A stretch of 14,261 nt of DNA from assembly GCA_900767585.1 (NCBI GenBank), contig CAAFZP010000023.1, forward strand, positions 1 to 14,261, read 5' to 3'. A program made the translations under genes and the position numbers. Source of the DNA: Lachnospiraceae bacterium (GTDB lineage: Bacteria > Bacillota > Clostridia > Lachnospirales > Lachnospiraceae). Under the pieces are notes generated by a model. It searched no databases, was not told the DNA's origin, and saw nothing but the letters and a program-made list of their open reading frames with translations. Positions 6,413 to 13,779 of this stretch are shown in pieces. Numbering within the stretch: position 1 is the first letter of the stretch; each line of letters opens with the position of its first letter.

Positions 6413-7771
6413 ATGTCAGATTTGAAATTTGACCAGATACTAGATGAATATGTACGTTTCTGTAACGATTCGGGTAAGATTGACTTAAATCTTTACGAAG
6501 AGTACAACGTAAAGCGGGGACTTCGAGACTCCAACGGACGAGGTGTACTGACCGGACTTACAGAGGTGTCTGACGTTATGGGATTTAGCGTAGTGGATGG
6601 ACACCGTGTGCCAATTCCTGGAGAACTTTATTTCCAGGGCTACGAAGTGCAGCAGCTCGTACAGGGCTTCCGGAACAGCCAGTATGGATTCGAGGAGACA
6701 ACATATTTGCTTTTATTCGGCGATCTGCCAAGTCAGGAACAGCTTGACTGCTTCAAGGATGTGCTGGGGGAGCTTCGCCAGCTTCCGGAGAGCTTCAACC
6801 GTGATGTTATCATGAAGGCACCGAGTCGCGATATGATGAACGTCCTGCAAAAATGCGTCCTGACCTTATATACTTACGATCCGGACCCGAACAATCTGGA
6901 TATCAAAAATGTATTGATGCAGTGCTTGCAGTTGATCGCACAGTTCCCGGTTATGGCGGCGTACGGTTATCAGGCATACAGGCATTATTATCTTGATAAA
7001 AGCTTAGTAATCCACAGACCGAAGAAGGAACTTTCGACCGCAGAGAATATCCTGCGTCTGCTTCGGACCGATGGCAAATATACGGATTTGGAAGCAAAGG
7101 TCTTAGATGTCTGCCTGGTTATCCATGCGGAACATGGTGGTGGTAACAACTCAACATTTACAACACACGTATTGACATCGACAGGAACCGACACGTATTC
7201 GACCGTTGCTGCTTCCCTTGGATCTCTGAAAGGACCAAAGCATGGTGGTGCAAACATCAAAGTACAGCAGATGTTTGATGATATGAAGATGCATGTCAAG
7301 GATTGGGAGAACGAGGATGAGATTGCCGAGTATCTGCAGGGATTGCTTGACAAGAAGGGATTCGATCATTCGGGACTGATCTATGGCATGGGACATGCGG
7401 TTTACAGTGAGTCCGATCCAAGAGCGGTCATCCTGAAGAAATATGCGAAGAAGCTTTCAGAGGAGAAGGGCTTGCAGGATGAGTTTGCACTGTACGACAG
7501 AGTGGAACGTATCGCAGCGAAGCTGATCAGCGAGCATCGACGTACATTCAAGACAGTTTGTGCAAATGTCGATTTCTACAGTGGATTCGTTTACACAATG
7601 CTGAAACTGCCAATCGAGATTTTTACTCCGATTTTCGCAATCTCCCGTATCTCCGGCTGGTCCGCACACCGGATTGAGGAACTGGTGAACAAAGGCAAGA
7701 TTATCCGTCCGGCATACAAATTTGTCGGGCATCACAAAGAATATATACCAATCGAGAAACGCGACTGGTAA
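6413..7771 (+). CDS. gltA: Citrate synthase
   Basis: The protein has 452 residues and condenses oxaloacetate with acetyl-CoA to form citrate. In an anaerobe it feeds the oxidative branch toward 2-oxoglutarate and glutamate. The active-site set is visible: HAEHGGGNNST at 238-248, catalytic H277 in GPKHGGAN, H328 in GMGHAVYSESDPR, and catalytic D387 in ANVDFYSG. The C-terminal ISGWSAHRIEE block is also typical. The N-terminus has an extra stretch of about 40 residues before RGLRDSNGRGVLTGLT. The start ATG at 6413 has TAAGGAG at 6396-6402. The gene begins 17 bp after the kinase stop with no visible promoter between, so it is probably cotranscribed with the kinase and ends at its own terminator. 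A 2-methylcitrate synthase role cannot be excluded, but no prp genes are nearby. Confidence 0.95.
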   Translation: MSDLKFDQILDEYVRFCNDSGKIDLNLYEEYNVKRGLRDSNGRGVLTGLTEVSDVMGFSVVDGHRVPIPGELYFQGYEVQQLVQGFRNSQYGFEETTYLLLFGDLPSQEQLDCFKDVLGELRQLPESFNRDVIMKAPSRDMMNVLQKCVLTLYTYDPDPNNLDIKNVLMQCLQLIAQFPVMAAYGYQAYRHYYLDKSLVIHRPKKELSTAENILRLLRTDGKYTDLEAKVLDVCLVIHAEHGGGNNSTFTTHVLTSTGTDTYSTVAASLGSLKGPKHGGANIKVQQMFDDMKMHVKDWENEDEIAEYLQGLLDKKGFDHSGLIYGMGHAVYSESDPRAVILKKYAKKLSEEKGLQDEFALYDRVERIAAKLISEHRRTFKTVCANVDFYSGFVYTMLKLPIEIFTPIFAISRISGWSAHRIEELVNKGKIIRPAYKFVGHHKEYIPIEKRDW

Positions 7772-7777
7772 GATTAT

Positions 7778-7820
7778 ATGCAGTTTGCATGAACTACAAA
7801 TCATGCAAACTGTATTTTTT
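7778..7820 (+). terminator. Rho-independent terminator after citrate synthase
   Basis: A perfect 12-bp stem (CAGTTTGCATGA at 7781-7792 with TCATGCAAACTG at 7801-7812) has an 8-nt loop and a T-run at 7815-7820. It can extend by about 3 bp at the base. It starts 6 bp past the stop codon. Confidence 0.95.
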
Positions 7821-7855
7821 ATGCATACATATTAAAACGGATGAATCTTTTATTT

Positions 7856-7892
7856 CTTGCATAATCTATAATGATTGTGTTAGTATTGCAAG
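7856..7892 (+). promoter_or_regulatory. Candidate promoter -10 enclosed by an inverted repeat
   Basis: TATAAT lies at 7867-7872. It is flanked by CTTGCA (7856-7861) and TGCAAG (7887-7892), a 6-bp inverted repeat with a 25-bp spacer. No good -35 is visible. This is the only promoter-like sequence in the 126 bp between the terminator and the methyltransferase start. A repressor site is possible but unproven. Confidence 0.35.
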
Positions 7893-7946
7893 TATAAAAA
7901 ATGAAAGCATCTGTATAAAAAAATAGACGAAAGGGATAAAAAGTAT

Positions 7947-8810
7947 ATGTGGGTAGCCGATCAGTGGAAGGACTATGAAATTATAGATTGTTCCAGAGGA
8001 GAAAAATTAGAGCGTTGGGGAAATTATGTGCTGCTGCGTCCGGATCCACAGGTGTTGTGGGATACGCCGCGTAAGAATCCGGCGTGGAAAAAGTTGAATG
8101 GCCATTATCACAGAAGTAACAAAGGTGGTGGCGAGTGGGAATTTTTTGATCTGCCCGAGCAGTGGAGTATTAACTATAAAGATCTGACATTCCATTTGAA
8201 GCCGTTTACATTCAAACATACCGGATTGTTCCCGGAGCAGGCAACAAACTGGGACTGGTTCTCGGAGAAAATCCGGAATGCTAACCGTGAGGTCAAAGTA
8301 TTGAATTTATTTGGATATACCGGTGGCGCGACACTTGCTGCCGCGAAGGCCGGTGCTAAAGTCACGCATGTGGATGCATCGAGGGGGATGGTAACCTGGG
8401 GTAAGGAAAATGCGGTCTCTTCCGGACTTGGTGAAGCACCGATCCGCTGGCTTGTGGATGACTGTGTGAAGTTTGTGGAGCGGGAGATTCGCCGGGGCAA
8501 TCATTATGATGGCATCATCATGGATCCGCCATCGTATGGACGCGGTCCGAAGGGAGAAATCTGGAAACTGGAAGAGAAAATTCATCCATTTATTGCACTG
8601 ACAAGTCAGATTTTGTCAGATAATCCATTATTTTTCTTAGTGAATTCCTATACAACCGGACTGGCACCGGCTGTGCTCACGTATATGATTTCGACGGAAG
8701 TCTGTGCGAAGTTCGGCGGACATGTGGAATCACAGGAAATCGGACTTCCGGTTACGGAGAGCGGACTGATCCTGCCATGCGGTGCATCTGGCAGATGGAG
8801 TGCAGAGTGA
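7947..8810 (+). CDS. Class I SAM-dependent methyltransferase, rRNA-methyltransferase type
   Basis: The protein has 287 residues and is cytoplasmic. The SAM-binding fold is clear: motif I NLFGYTGGATLAAAKAGA (120-137), acidic D143 in THVDASRG, and DPPSYGRGPKGE (193-204), which matches the DPPSF/Y motif of RlmI/RlmL-like RNA methyltransferases. Residues 1-110 form a Trp-rich N-terminal region. No PUA domain is recognisable, unlike E. coli RlmI. The substrate is likely an rRNA base, but which one cannot be told. The ATG at 7947 has GAAAGGG at 7929-7935, a rather long spacing. The stop codon falls within a degenerate tandem duplication (8778-8870), so the last few residues may have been reshaped. 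The gene is separated from its upstream neighbour by a terminator and may share a transcript with the cardiolipin synthase gene downstream. Confidence 0.87.
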   Translation: MWVADQWKDYEIIDCSRGEKLERWGNYVLLRPDPQVLWDTPRKNPAWKKLNGHYHRSNKGGGEWEFFDLPEQWSINYKDLTFHLKPFTFKHTGLFPEQATNWDWFSEKIRNANREVKVLNLFGYTGGATLAAAKAGAKVTHVDASRGMVTWGKENAVSSGLGEAPIRWLVDDCVKFVEREIRRGNHYDGIIMDPPSYGRGPKGEIWKLEEKIHPFIALTSQILSDNPLFFLVNSYTTGLAPAVLTYMISTEVCAKFGGHVESQEIGLPVTESGLILPCGASGRWSAE

Positions 8811-8870
8811 GTCTGACGTGCGGTGCAAAGGAGCACAGAGTGAATCGAATGTGCAGTGCGCCGGGGCGGT
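8778..8870. repeat. Degenerate tandem duplication across the 3' end of the methyltransferase gene
   Basis: TGCGGTGC at 8778 and 8819 and TGCAGTGC at 8852 each begin a related unit continuing GGAG..CAGAGTGA.TC. The unit spacings are 41 and 33 bp; the first copy has extra bases, and the third is partial. The methyltransferase stop codon is the TGA of CAGAGTGA in copy one, and copy two repeats it. The rest of the gap to 8936 shows nothing else. Confidence 0.7.
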
Positions 8871-8936
8871 AAAGGACAAAAATGATAGTGGCGTAGAATT
8901 GCCGGGCAGGCACGAACAAAGAAAGGACTGAGAAGA

Positions 8937-10562
8937 TTGCAGGAACAATTGGACTCAGACAAGAAACTGAATCATCCAACAAAACATCATGATGAAAAAG
9001 AACATGAGAAGCTTCGGTATGGAAATCAGAACAAAGCAAAATCCGTGTATATCACGAAGATTGTGATCGTTGTACTTACGATGTTGCTGCAGATTGCGTT
9101 CTGGGTGTTTCTTTATGGTATCGCGAAAAACTATATGATTTACTGGAAGACACTGGCGCTGCTGGTTTCGGCTACGGTTGTACTCTATATCGTTAACAAA
9201 CAGGAAAATCCGGCCTACAAGCTGACATGGATTCTGCTTATGGCAGTTACGCCAATCTTAGGTGGCGTGCTATATATCGCAATCGCAGGCAACCGGACGC
9301 GTATGAAGTTTATCCGGGATGCACAGAAAAATCATCTGGAAACATTTCTGTATATGCCGAGTGATAAAAACCGGCAACGGGAAATCCGGAGACTCAGTCA
9401 GAGTGCAAGTGTACAGTCCGCGTACATCTCGAAGACAGCGGGCTATCCGGTCTACAAGAATACGGTTGTGAAGTATTTTCCGCTCGGCGAGGATAATTTC
9501 GCGAAGCTTGTAGAAGAATTAAACAATGCAAAGCATTTTATTTTTATGGAATATTTCATCATCAAGCAGGGCGAGATGTGGGATGCAATCCTGGAAATCA
9601 TGGAGCGAAAGGCAAAAGAGGGCGTGGATGTGCGGTTGATCTATGATGATTTTGGTTGTTCCATGTGGATTCCGTCCCGGTTTATCAAGGATATGAAGGA
9701 GAAGGGAATCAAGGTTGCTGCATTTAACCCAATCGGTCCCTTTTTTAACCTGCGGCAGAACAACCGTGACCACCGGAAGATTACGGTCATTGATGGATAT
9801 GTCGGATTTACCGGCGGAATCAATCTGGCAGATGAATATATCAACAAAAAATCGCGGTTTGGGCATTGGAAGGATACCGGCATCATGTTGAAGGGCGAGG
9901 CAGTCTGGAATCTGACGTTGATGTTCCTGCAGACATGGCTCATGCTGACAGGCGAGAAAGATGATTACTCGTCGTACTCGCCGGAGAAACATCAGGATAC
10001 CGCGTTTTTCTCGGACGGATACATTCAGCCATATGGAGATACGCCTGTGGACAATGAAATCGTCGGTGAGAATATCTACCTGAATATGATCAACAAGGCA
10101 AAGTATTATGTGTATATTACAACACCGTATCTGATTATTGATAATGAGATGGTAACAGCACTGACACTTGCGGCAAAAAGCGGGATAGATGTGCGGATCA
10201 TCACACCTGGAATCCCGGATAAGAAGCTTGTTTATCTGGTAACCCAGTCGTATTATTATCAGCTGATCGAGGCTGGTGTAAAGATTTATCAATACACGCC
10301 GGGCTTTATCCATGCGAAGACAGTTGTTGTGGACGATAAAGTGGCGACAGTCGGTACCATCAATTTCGATTACCGGAGTCTGTATCTGCATTTTGAGTGT
10401 GGCGTCTGGATGTTTAATTGCAGCGTCATCTATGAAATCAAGGAAGATTATATGATGACACTGGCAAAATGTGATGAAGTAACTGCAGAAGAAATCCAGA
10501 AAACAAGCAAAGTCAAAATGTTCGGACAAAGCCTGCTGCGTTTGATCGCACCACTGTTGTAG
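8937..10562 (+). CDS. cls: Cardiolipin synthase, phospholipase D family
   Basis: The protein has 541 residues and makes cardiolipin from two phosphatidylglycerol molecules at the cytoplasmic membrane. Membrane segments lie at about 39-62, 70-86 and 97-117 (the PLDc_N region). Two complete HKD catalytic motifs follow: H279/K281/D286 in HRKITVID with GGIN downstream, and H459/K461/D466 in HAKTVVVD with GTIN downstream. Length and order match bacterial Cls. I chose the TTG start at 8937 because AAAGGA lies at 8922-8927 and no ATG occurs in this frame before the first membrane helix. The N-terminus before that helix is unusually polar and His/Lys-rich (about 35 residues). The gene starts 126 bp after the methyltransferase gene, and no clear promoter or terminator separates them. 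No terminator is visible after it either. Confidence 0.93.
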   Translation: MQEQLDSDKKLNHPTKHHDEKEHEKLRYGNQNKAKSVYITKIVIVVLTMLLQIAFWVFLYGIAKNYMIYWKTLALLVSATVVLYIVNKQENPAYKLTWILLMAVTPILGGVLYIAIAGNRTRMKFIRDAQKNHLETFLYMPSDKNRQREIRRLSQSASVQSAYISKTAGYPVYKNTVVKYFPLGEDNFAKLVEELNNAKHFIFMEYFIIKQGEMWDAILEIMERKAKEGVDVRLIYDDFGCSMWIPSRFIKDMKEKGIKVAAFNPIGPFFNLRQNNRDHRKITVIDGYVGFTGGINLADEYINKKSRFGHWKDTGIMLKGEAVWNLTLMFLQTWLMLTGEKDDYSSYSPEKHQDTAFFSDGYIQPYGDTPVDNEIVGENIYLNMINKAKYYVYITTPYLIIDNEMVTALTLAAKSGIDVRIITPGIPDKKLVYLVTQSYYYQLIEAGVKIYQYTPGFIHAKTVVVDDKVATVGTINFDYRSLYLHFECGVWMFNCSVIYEIKEDYMMTLAKCDEVTAEEIQKTSKVKMFGQSLLRLIAPLL

Positions 10563-10678
10563 AGAGCACAGAAATTGATGGCGGATGAGGAGCCCGATGC
10601 GACGTTGTACGCACATACCGCAGGAAATGGATGGCTGCGGATTGTTATAGGATAGAAAACAGAGAAAGAAGGATAAAT

Positions 10679-11251
10679 ATGCTGCAAAAAGGAAAAAGAG
10701 AGACGACTGATGATTTGCTCGCGCGAAGCTTCAAGGACCTGCTTTGCAAATATCCGATGGAAAAAATCACGATCAAAGATATAACAGACAAAGCTGGCGT
10801 GATTCGCCCAACGTTTTATAACCATTTCTCGGACAAGTACGCATTGCTTGAATATATTGTGCGGCATGACCTGTTGGCACCAATCAAGCCGCTTTTGATG
10901 AATGATATGATACAGGAAGGGTTGACACTCCTTTTTTCAAATATCCAGAATGACCGGACATTTTATGAGCGCGCCGTGTGCATCGAAGGACAGAATTCTT
11001 TTGAAAGTATTGCCAGACAAGAAGTATCAAAACTGTTGCTTGAGATTATTAATCAGAAGAAGCAGGGCAAAAATCATAAATATCCATGGTTAGACCGCCA
11101 GATCATTGCGGAGTATTATGCGAACTCCATGTGTTATGTGGCGATTGCGTGGATTAAGCGGGATTATATGATTGCACCGCGGGATTTGTCTGAGATATAC
11201 AAGTATTTGACAGAATCATCCATGATGGATGCGTTAAATGAACTGGTGTAG
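10679..11251 (+). CDS. TetR/AcrR-family transcriptional regulator
   Basis: The protein has 190 residues. The N-terminal helix-turn-helix is clear: MEKITIKDITDKAGVIRPTF followed by YNHFSDKYALLEYIV, the TetR signature at about residues 27-61. The C-terminal helical domain resembles the DhaS-like group (TetR_C_8-type length), but the ligand cannot be predicted. The ATG at 10679 is chosen over the in-frame ATG at 10631 because AGAAGGA lies 5 bp upstream and the TetR fold begins right after it. TetR genes next to exporters usually repress them. Here the MMPL gene lies 350 bp downstream, and a palindrome in that gap (11467-11488) is the best operator candidate. I see no convincing promoter between the cardiolipin synthase gene and this one. 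Confidence 0.9.
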   Translation: MLQKGKRETTDDLLARSFKDLLCKYPMEKITIKDITDKAGVIRPTFYNHFSDKYALLEYIVRHDLLAPIKPLLMNDMIQEGLTLLFSNIQNDRTFYERAVCIEGQNSFESIARQEVSKLLLEIINQKKQGKNHKYPWLDRQIIAEYYANSMCYVAIAWIKRDYMIAPRDLSEIYKYLTESSMMDALNELV

Positions 11252-11360
11252 TTGCGAAATCTATATGCAATACACAGGGAACTCGCAAACAACACATAGG
11301 ATTCATGCCGGGAAAACGTTGCATGACAAAACCGGGCGGGATGTGCGTGGAAAGGCTGTG

Positions 11361-11425
11361 TATGGAATAAATTTGATATAAGCCTGAAGTGTCGCTTGTC
11401 AAGCCTGAATTTCGATGATTCCATA
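11361..11425. other. Structured intergenic element: inverted plus direct repeats
   Basis: TATGGAAT (11361-11368) pairs with ATTCCATA (11418-11425), and inside it AAATT (11369-11373) pairs with AATTT (11408-11412). Between the arms AAGCCTGAA occurs twice (11380-11388 and 11401-11409), 21 bp apart, which is two helical turns. The core GCTTG-T-CAAGC (11394-11404) is palindromic. This could be a protein-binding site or a folded RNA. The remainder of 11252-11460 shows nothing I can name. Confidence 0.45.
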
Positions 11426-11466
11426 TAAAAACGATATACGCAAACGGCAAAATGTTGCCTAACCAA

Positions 11467-11488
11467 ATACAAATATACTTATTTGTAT
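11467..11488. promoter_or_regulatory. Palindromic operator candidate for the TetR regulator
   Basis: ATACAAATA (11467-11475) and TATTTGTAT (11480-11488) form a perfect 9-bp inverted repeat with a 4-bp centre (TACT). The size and symmetry suit a TetR dimer. TATACT at 11474-11479 could be a -10 hexamer at its centre, without a good -35. It lies 114 bp before the MMPL start codon. Confidence 0.6.
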
Positions 11489-11506
11489 AGATGATAAATA
11501 CAGTAT

Positions 11507-11544
11507 AAAGAGATTGAATGTTCCATATATTCAATCTCTTTTTT
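11507..11544 (+). terminator. Terminator between tetR and the MMPL gene
   Basis: A perfect 13-bp stem (11507-11519 with 11529-11541, core AGAGATTGAAT) has a 9-nt loop and six T's at 11539-11544. It sits 255 bp beyond the tetR stop but only 58 bp before the MMPL start. It either ends tetR transcripts late or acts inside the MMPL leader. Confidence 0.85.
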
Positions 11545-11601
11545 ATTATAGGGGTGCAACAAAGAAAGAGAGAAACAAAAAGAAAGAAAGGTGGATGAAT
11601 C

Positions 11602-13692
11602 GTGATTCGATTTGGAAAGTGGGTAGTAAAACACAGAAGTCTGATTCTGATAATCGGTATTCTCTTACTGATTCCGTCAGCCTTCGGATATTTTCATACC
11701 CGTGTAAACTACGACATTTTGAACTATCTCCCGGACGAGATTGATACAATGAAAGGCCAGGAGATTATGGTGGATGAATTTGGAACCGGTGCATTTTCCA
11801 TGTGCGTCGTCGAAGGAATGTCTGACAAAGACATCTCCAAGATGCGGAAGGAAATGTGCAAGGTAGACGGAGTAAAGGATGTATTATGGTATGATTCCTT
11901 CCTTGATCTGTCAGTACCTGTGGAGATGCTTCCGGACAGCATCAAGGATGTGTTCATCAACAAGGATGCGGATTCCACGATCCTGTTTGTCCTGTATCCG
12001 AATTCCATCTCAGCCGATGAGACGATGGATGCGATCGAGAGCTTACGCAAGGTTATGAATAAGCAGTGTTACCTCTCCGGTATGTCTGCGGTCGTAACAG
12101 ATACGAAGAACCTGTCGAACAAGGAGACACCGATCTATGTACTGATCGCGGTCATCCTTTCAACGATTGTCCTTGCACTTGCAATGGACTCGGCGATCAT
12201 CCCGGTATTCTTCCTGCTTAGTATCGGTATGGCAATCGTATACAACTTAGGTACAAACGTGTTCAAAGGAGAAATCTCCTACGTCACGCAGGCGCTGGCA
12301 GCGGTATTGCAGCTTGGTGTTACGATGGATTACTCGATTTTCCTATGGCACAGCTACGAAGAGAAGCAGCAGGTATATCCGGGCGAGAAGGGGCGTGCGA
12401 TGGCGCATGCAATCTCAAACACGATATCTTCGGTTGTCGGCAGTTCCATCACAACCGTAGCAGGCTTCATCGCCCTGTGCTTCATGAGCTTCACACTTGG
12501 TATGGACTTAGGTGTCGTTATGGCAAAGGGTGTTGTGTTCGGCGTAATCTGTTGTGTAACGGTTCTTCCATCTATGATTTTGATATTTGATAATGCAATC
12601 GAGAAGACAAAACACAAGGTTATCCTTCCGGACCTGTCCGGTATTTCAAAATGGGTAACACAGCATTTTTACATATTCCTGATTTTGTTCTTCGTGCTGA
12701 TCGGACCGGCTGTTTACGGTTACACACACAATACCGTATATTACGATCTGGCAGGTACACTTCCGGAAAGTTTGGAGAGTATCACAGCGAACAACAAACT
12801 GGAAGAGCAGTATCACATGGGCGCAACCCATATGGTACTTCTGGATGCGAACACTCCGACAAAGGATGTTGTAAAGATGACAAAGGAAATGGAGAAGGTA
12901 GACGGTGTCAAGGCAGTACTTGGTCTTGACAGCATCGTCGGCTCTACGATCCCGAAGGATATGCTTCCGGATCAGATCCGCGAAGTGTTCGAGAGCGGAA
13001 AATATAAGATGCTTTTGATCATGTCGGAATACAAAGTAGCGTCGGATGAAGTAAATGAGCAATGTGATACCTTGAAGCAGATGGTCAAGGATTGCGATGA
13101 AAACGGTATGCTGATCGGCGAAGCACCATGTACGAAGGATCTGATTGAAATCACAGATAAGGATTTCAAGATGGTAAGTGCCGTATCCATCGGTGTTATC
13201 TTCGTAATTATTGCATTTGTATTCAAGTCCATAACACTTCCGGTTATCCTGGTTGCGGTTATTGAGTTTGCAATCTTTATCAACATGGGTATTCCTACCT
13301 ATACCAAGACAGCGCTTCCGTTTATTGCGTCCATTGTAATCGGTACGATTCAGCTTGGTGCAACCGTCGATTATGCAATTTTGATGACGAACAAATATAA
13401 GCGTGCAAGATATAACGGACTTGCAAAGAAGGAGGCAGTCATCGAGGGAATGAAGGGCTCTGTACAGTCTATCGTTGTCAGTGCACTCAGCTTTTTCGCC
13501 GCGACATTTGGTGTTGGTATGTATTCAAACATTGATATGATCAGTTCCCTGTGTACACTGATGGCGCGTGGTGCATTGATCAGTATGGTAGTTGTTATTC
13601 TCTTGCTTCCAACCATGTTCATGATCTTCGATAAGGTGATCATTCATACAAGTGCTGGATTTATCAATAAGGAAAAGCAGGCAGAGCAGTAA
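11602..13692 (+). CDS. MMPL-family (RND superfamily) membrane transporter
   Basis: The protein has 696 residues in two homologous halves of about six membrane helices each. Half one has a first helix at about 13-31, an outside loop to about 175, and then a helix cluster to 330. Half two has a helix at about 354-374, an outside loop to about 520, and helices to 680. The matched fourth-helix motifs QLGVTMDYSIF (D243) and QLGATVDYAIL (D590) carry the Asp expected for proton relay in RND/MMPL proteins. Both loops contain a VDGVK(D/A)VL...LP(D) repeat, confirming internal duplication. It probably exports a lipid, peptide or toxic compound; the substrate is unknown. The start is GTG at 11602 with AAAGGTGG at 11587-11594. 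It is followed after 87 bp by an exported-protein gene, and the regulator upstream is TetR-type, so regulation by that repressor is likely. Confidence 0.93.
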   Translation: MIRFGKWVVKHRSLILIIGILLLIPSAFGYFHTRVNYDILNYLPDEIDTMKGQEIMVDEFGTGAFSMCVVEGMSDKDISKMRKEMCKVDGVKDVLWYDSFLDLSVPVEMLPDSIKDVFINKDADSTILFVLYPNSISADETMDAIESLRKVMNKQCYLSGMSAVVTDTKNLSNKETPIYVLIAVILSTIVLALAMDSAIIPVFFLLSIGMAIVYNLGTNVFKGEISYVTQALAAVLQLGVTMDYSIFLWHSYEEKQQVYPGEKGRAMAHAISNTISSVVGSSITTVAGFIALCFMSFTLGMDLGVVMAKGVVFGVICCVTVLPSMILIFDNAIEKTKHKVILPDLSGISKWVTQHFYIFLILFFVLIGPAVYGYTHNTVYYDLAGTLPESLESITANNKLEEQYHMGATHMVLLDANTPTKDVVKMTKEMEKVDGVKAVLGLDSIVGSTIPKDMLPDQIREVFESGKYKMLLIMSEYKVASDEVNEQCDTLKQMVKDCDENGMLIGEAPCTKDLIEITDKDFKMVSAVSIGVIFVIIAFVFKSITLPVILVAVIEFAIFINMGIPTYTKTALPFIASIVIGTIQLGATVDYAILMTNKYKRARYNGLAKKEAVIEGMKGSVQSIVVSALSFFAATFGVGMYSNIDMISSLCTLMARGALISMVVVILLLPTMFMIFDKVIIHTSAGFINKEKQAEQ

Positions 13693-13779
13693 GATATTTT
13701 GAAAAAGATCAGGCACAGTTGGAAATGGACTTGATCAACCATATTGGAAAAGGATGGAATATAGGAAGGAGATTATATT

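Noticed and set aside
9519..10616. 365-codon reading frame on the minus strand
   Set aside because: It is the antisense shadow of the cardiolipin synthase gene, which has complete HKD motifs; the minus frame is Cys/His/Ile-rich and matches no family I know.
10618..10640. CCGCAG/CTGCGG hairpin upstream of tetR as a terminator of the cardiolipin synthase gene
   Set aside because: The stem is only 6 bp with an 11-nt loop, and no T-run follows.
10631..10678. Upstream ATG for the TetR regulator
   Set aside because: It would add 16 residues before the TetR fold and lacks a ribosome binding site; the ATG at 10679 has AGAAGGA.
11154..11534. Minus-strand reading frames over the tetR-MMPL intergenic region
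   Set aside because: They lack ribosome binding sites, overlap each other in different frames, run into tetR, and show no recognisable domain.
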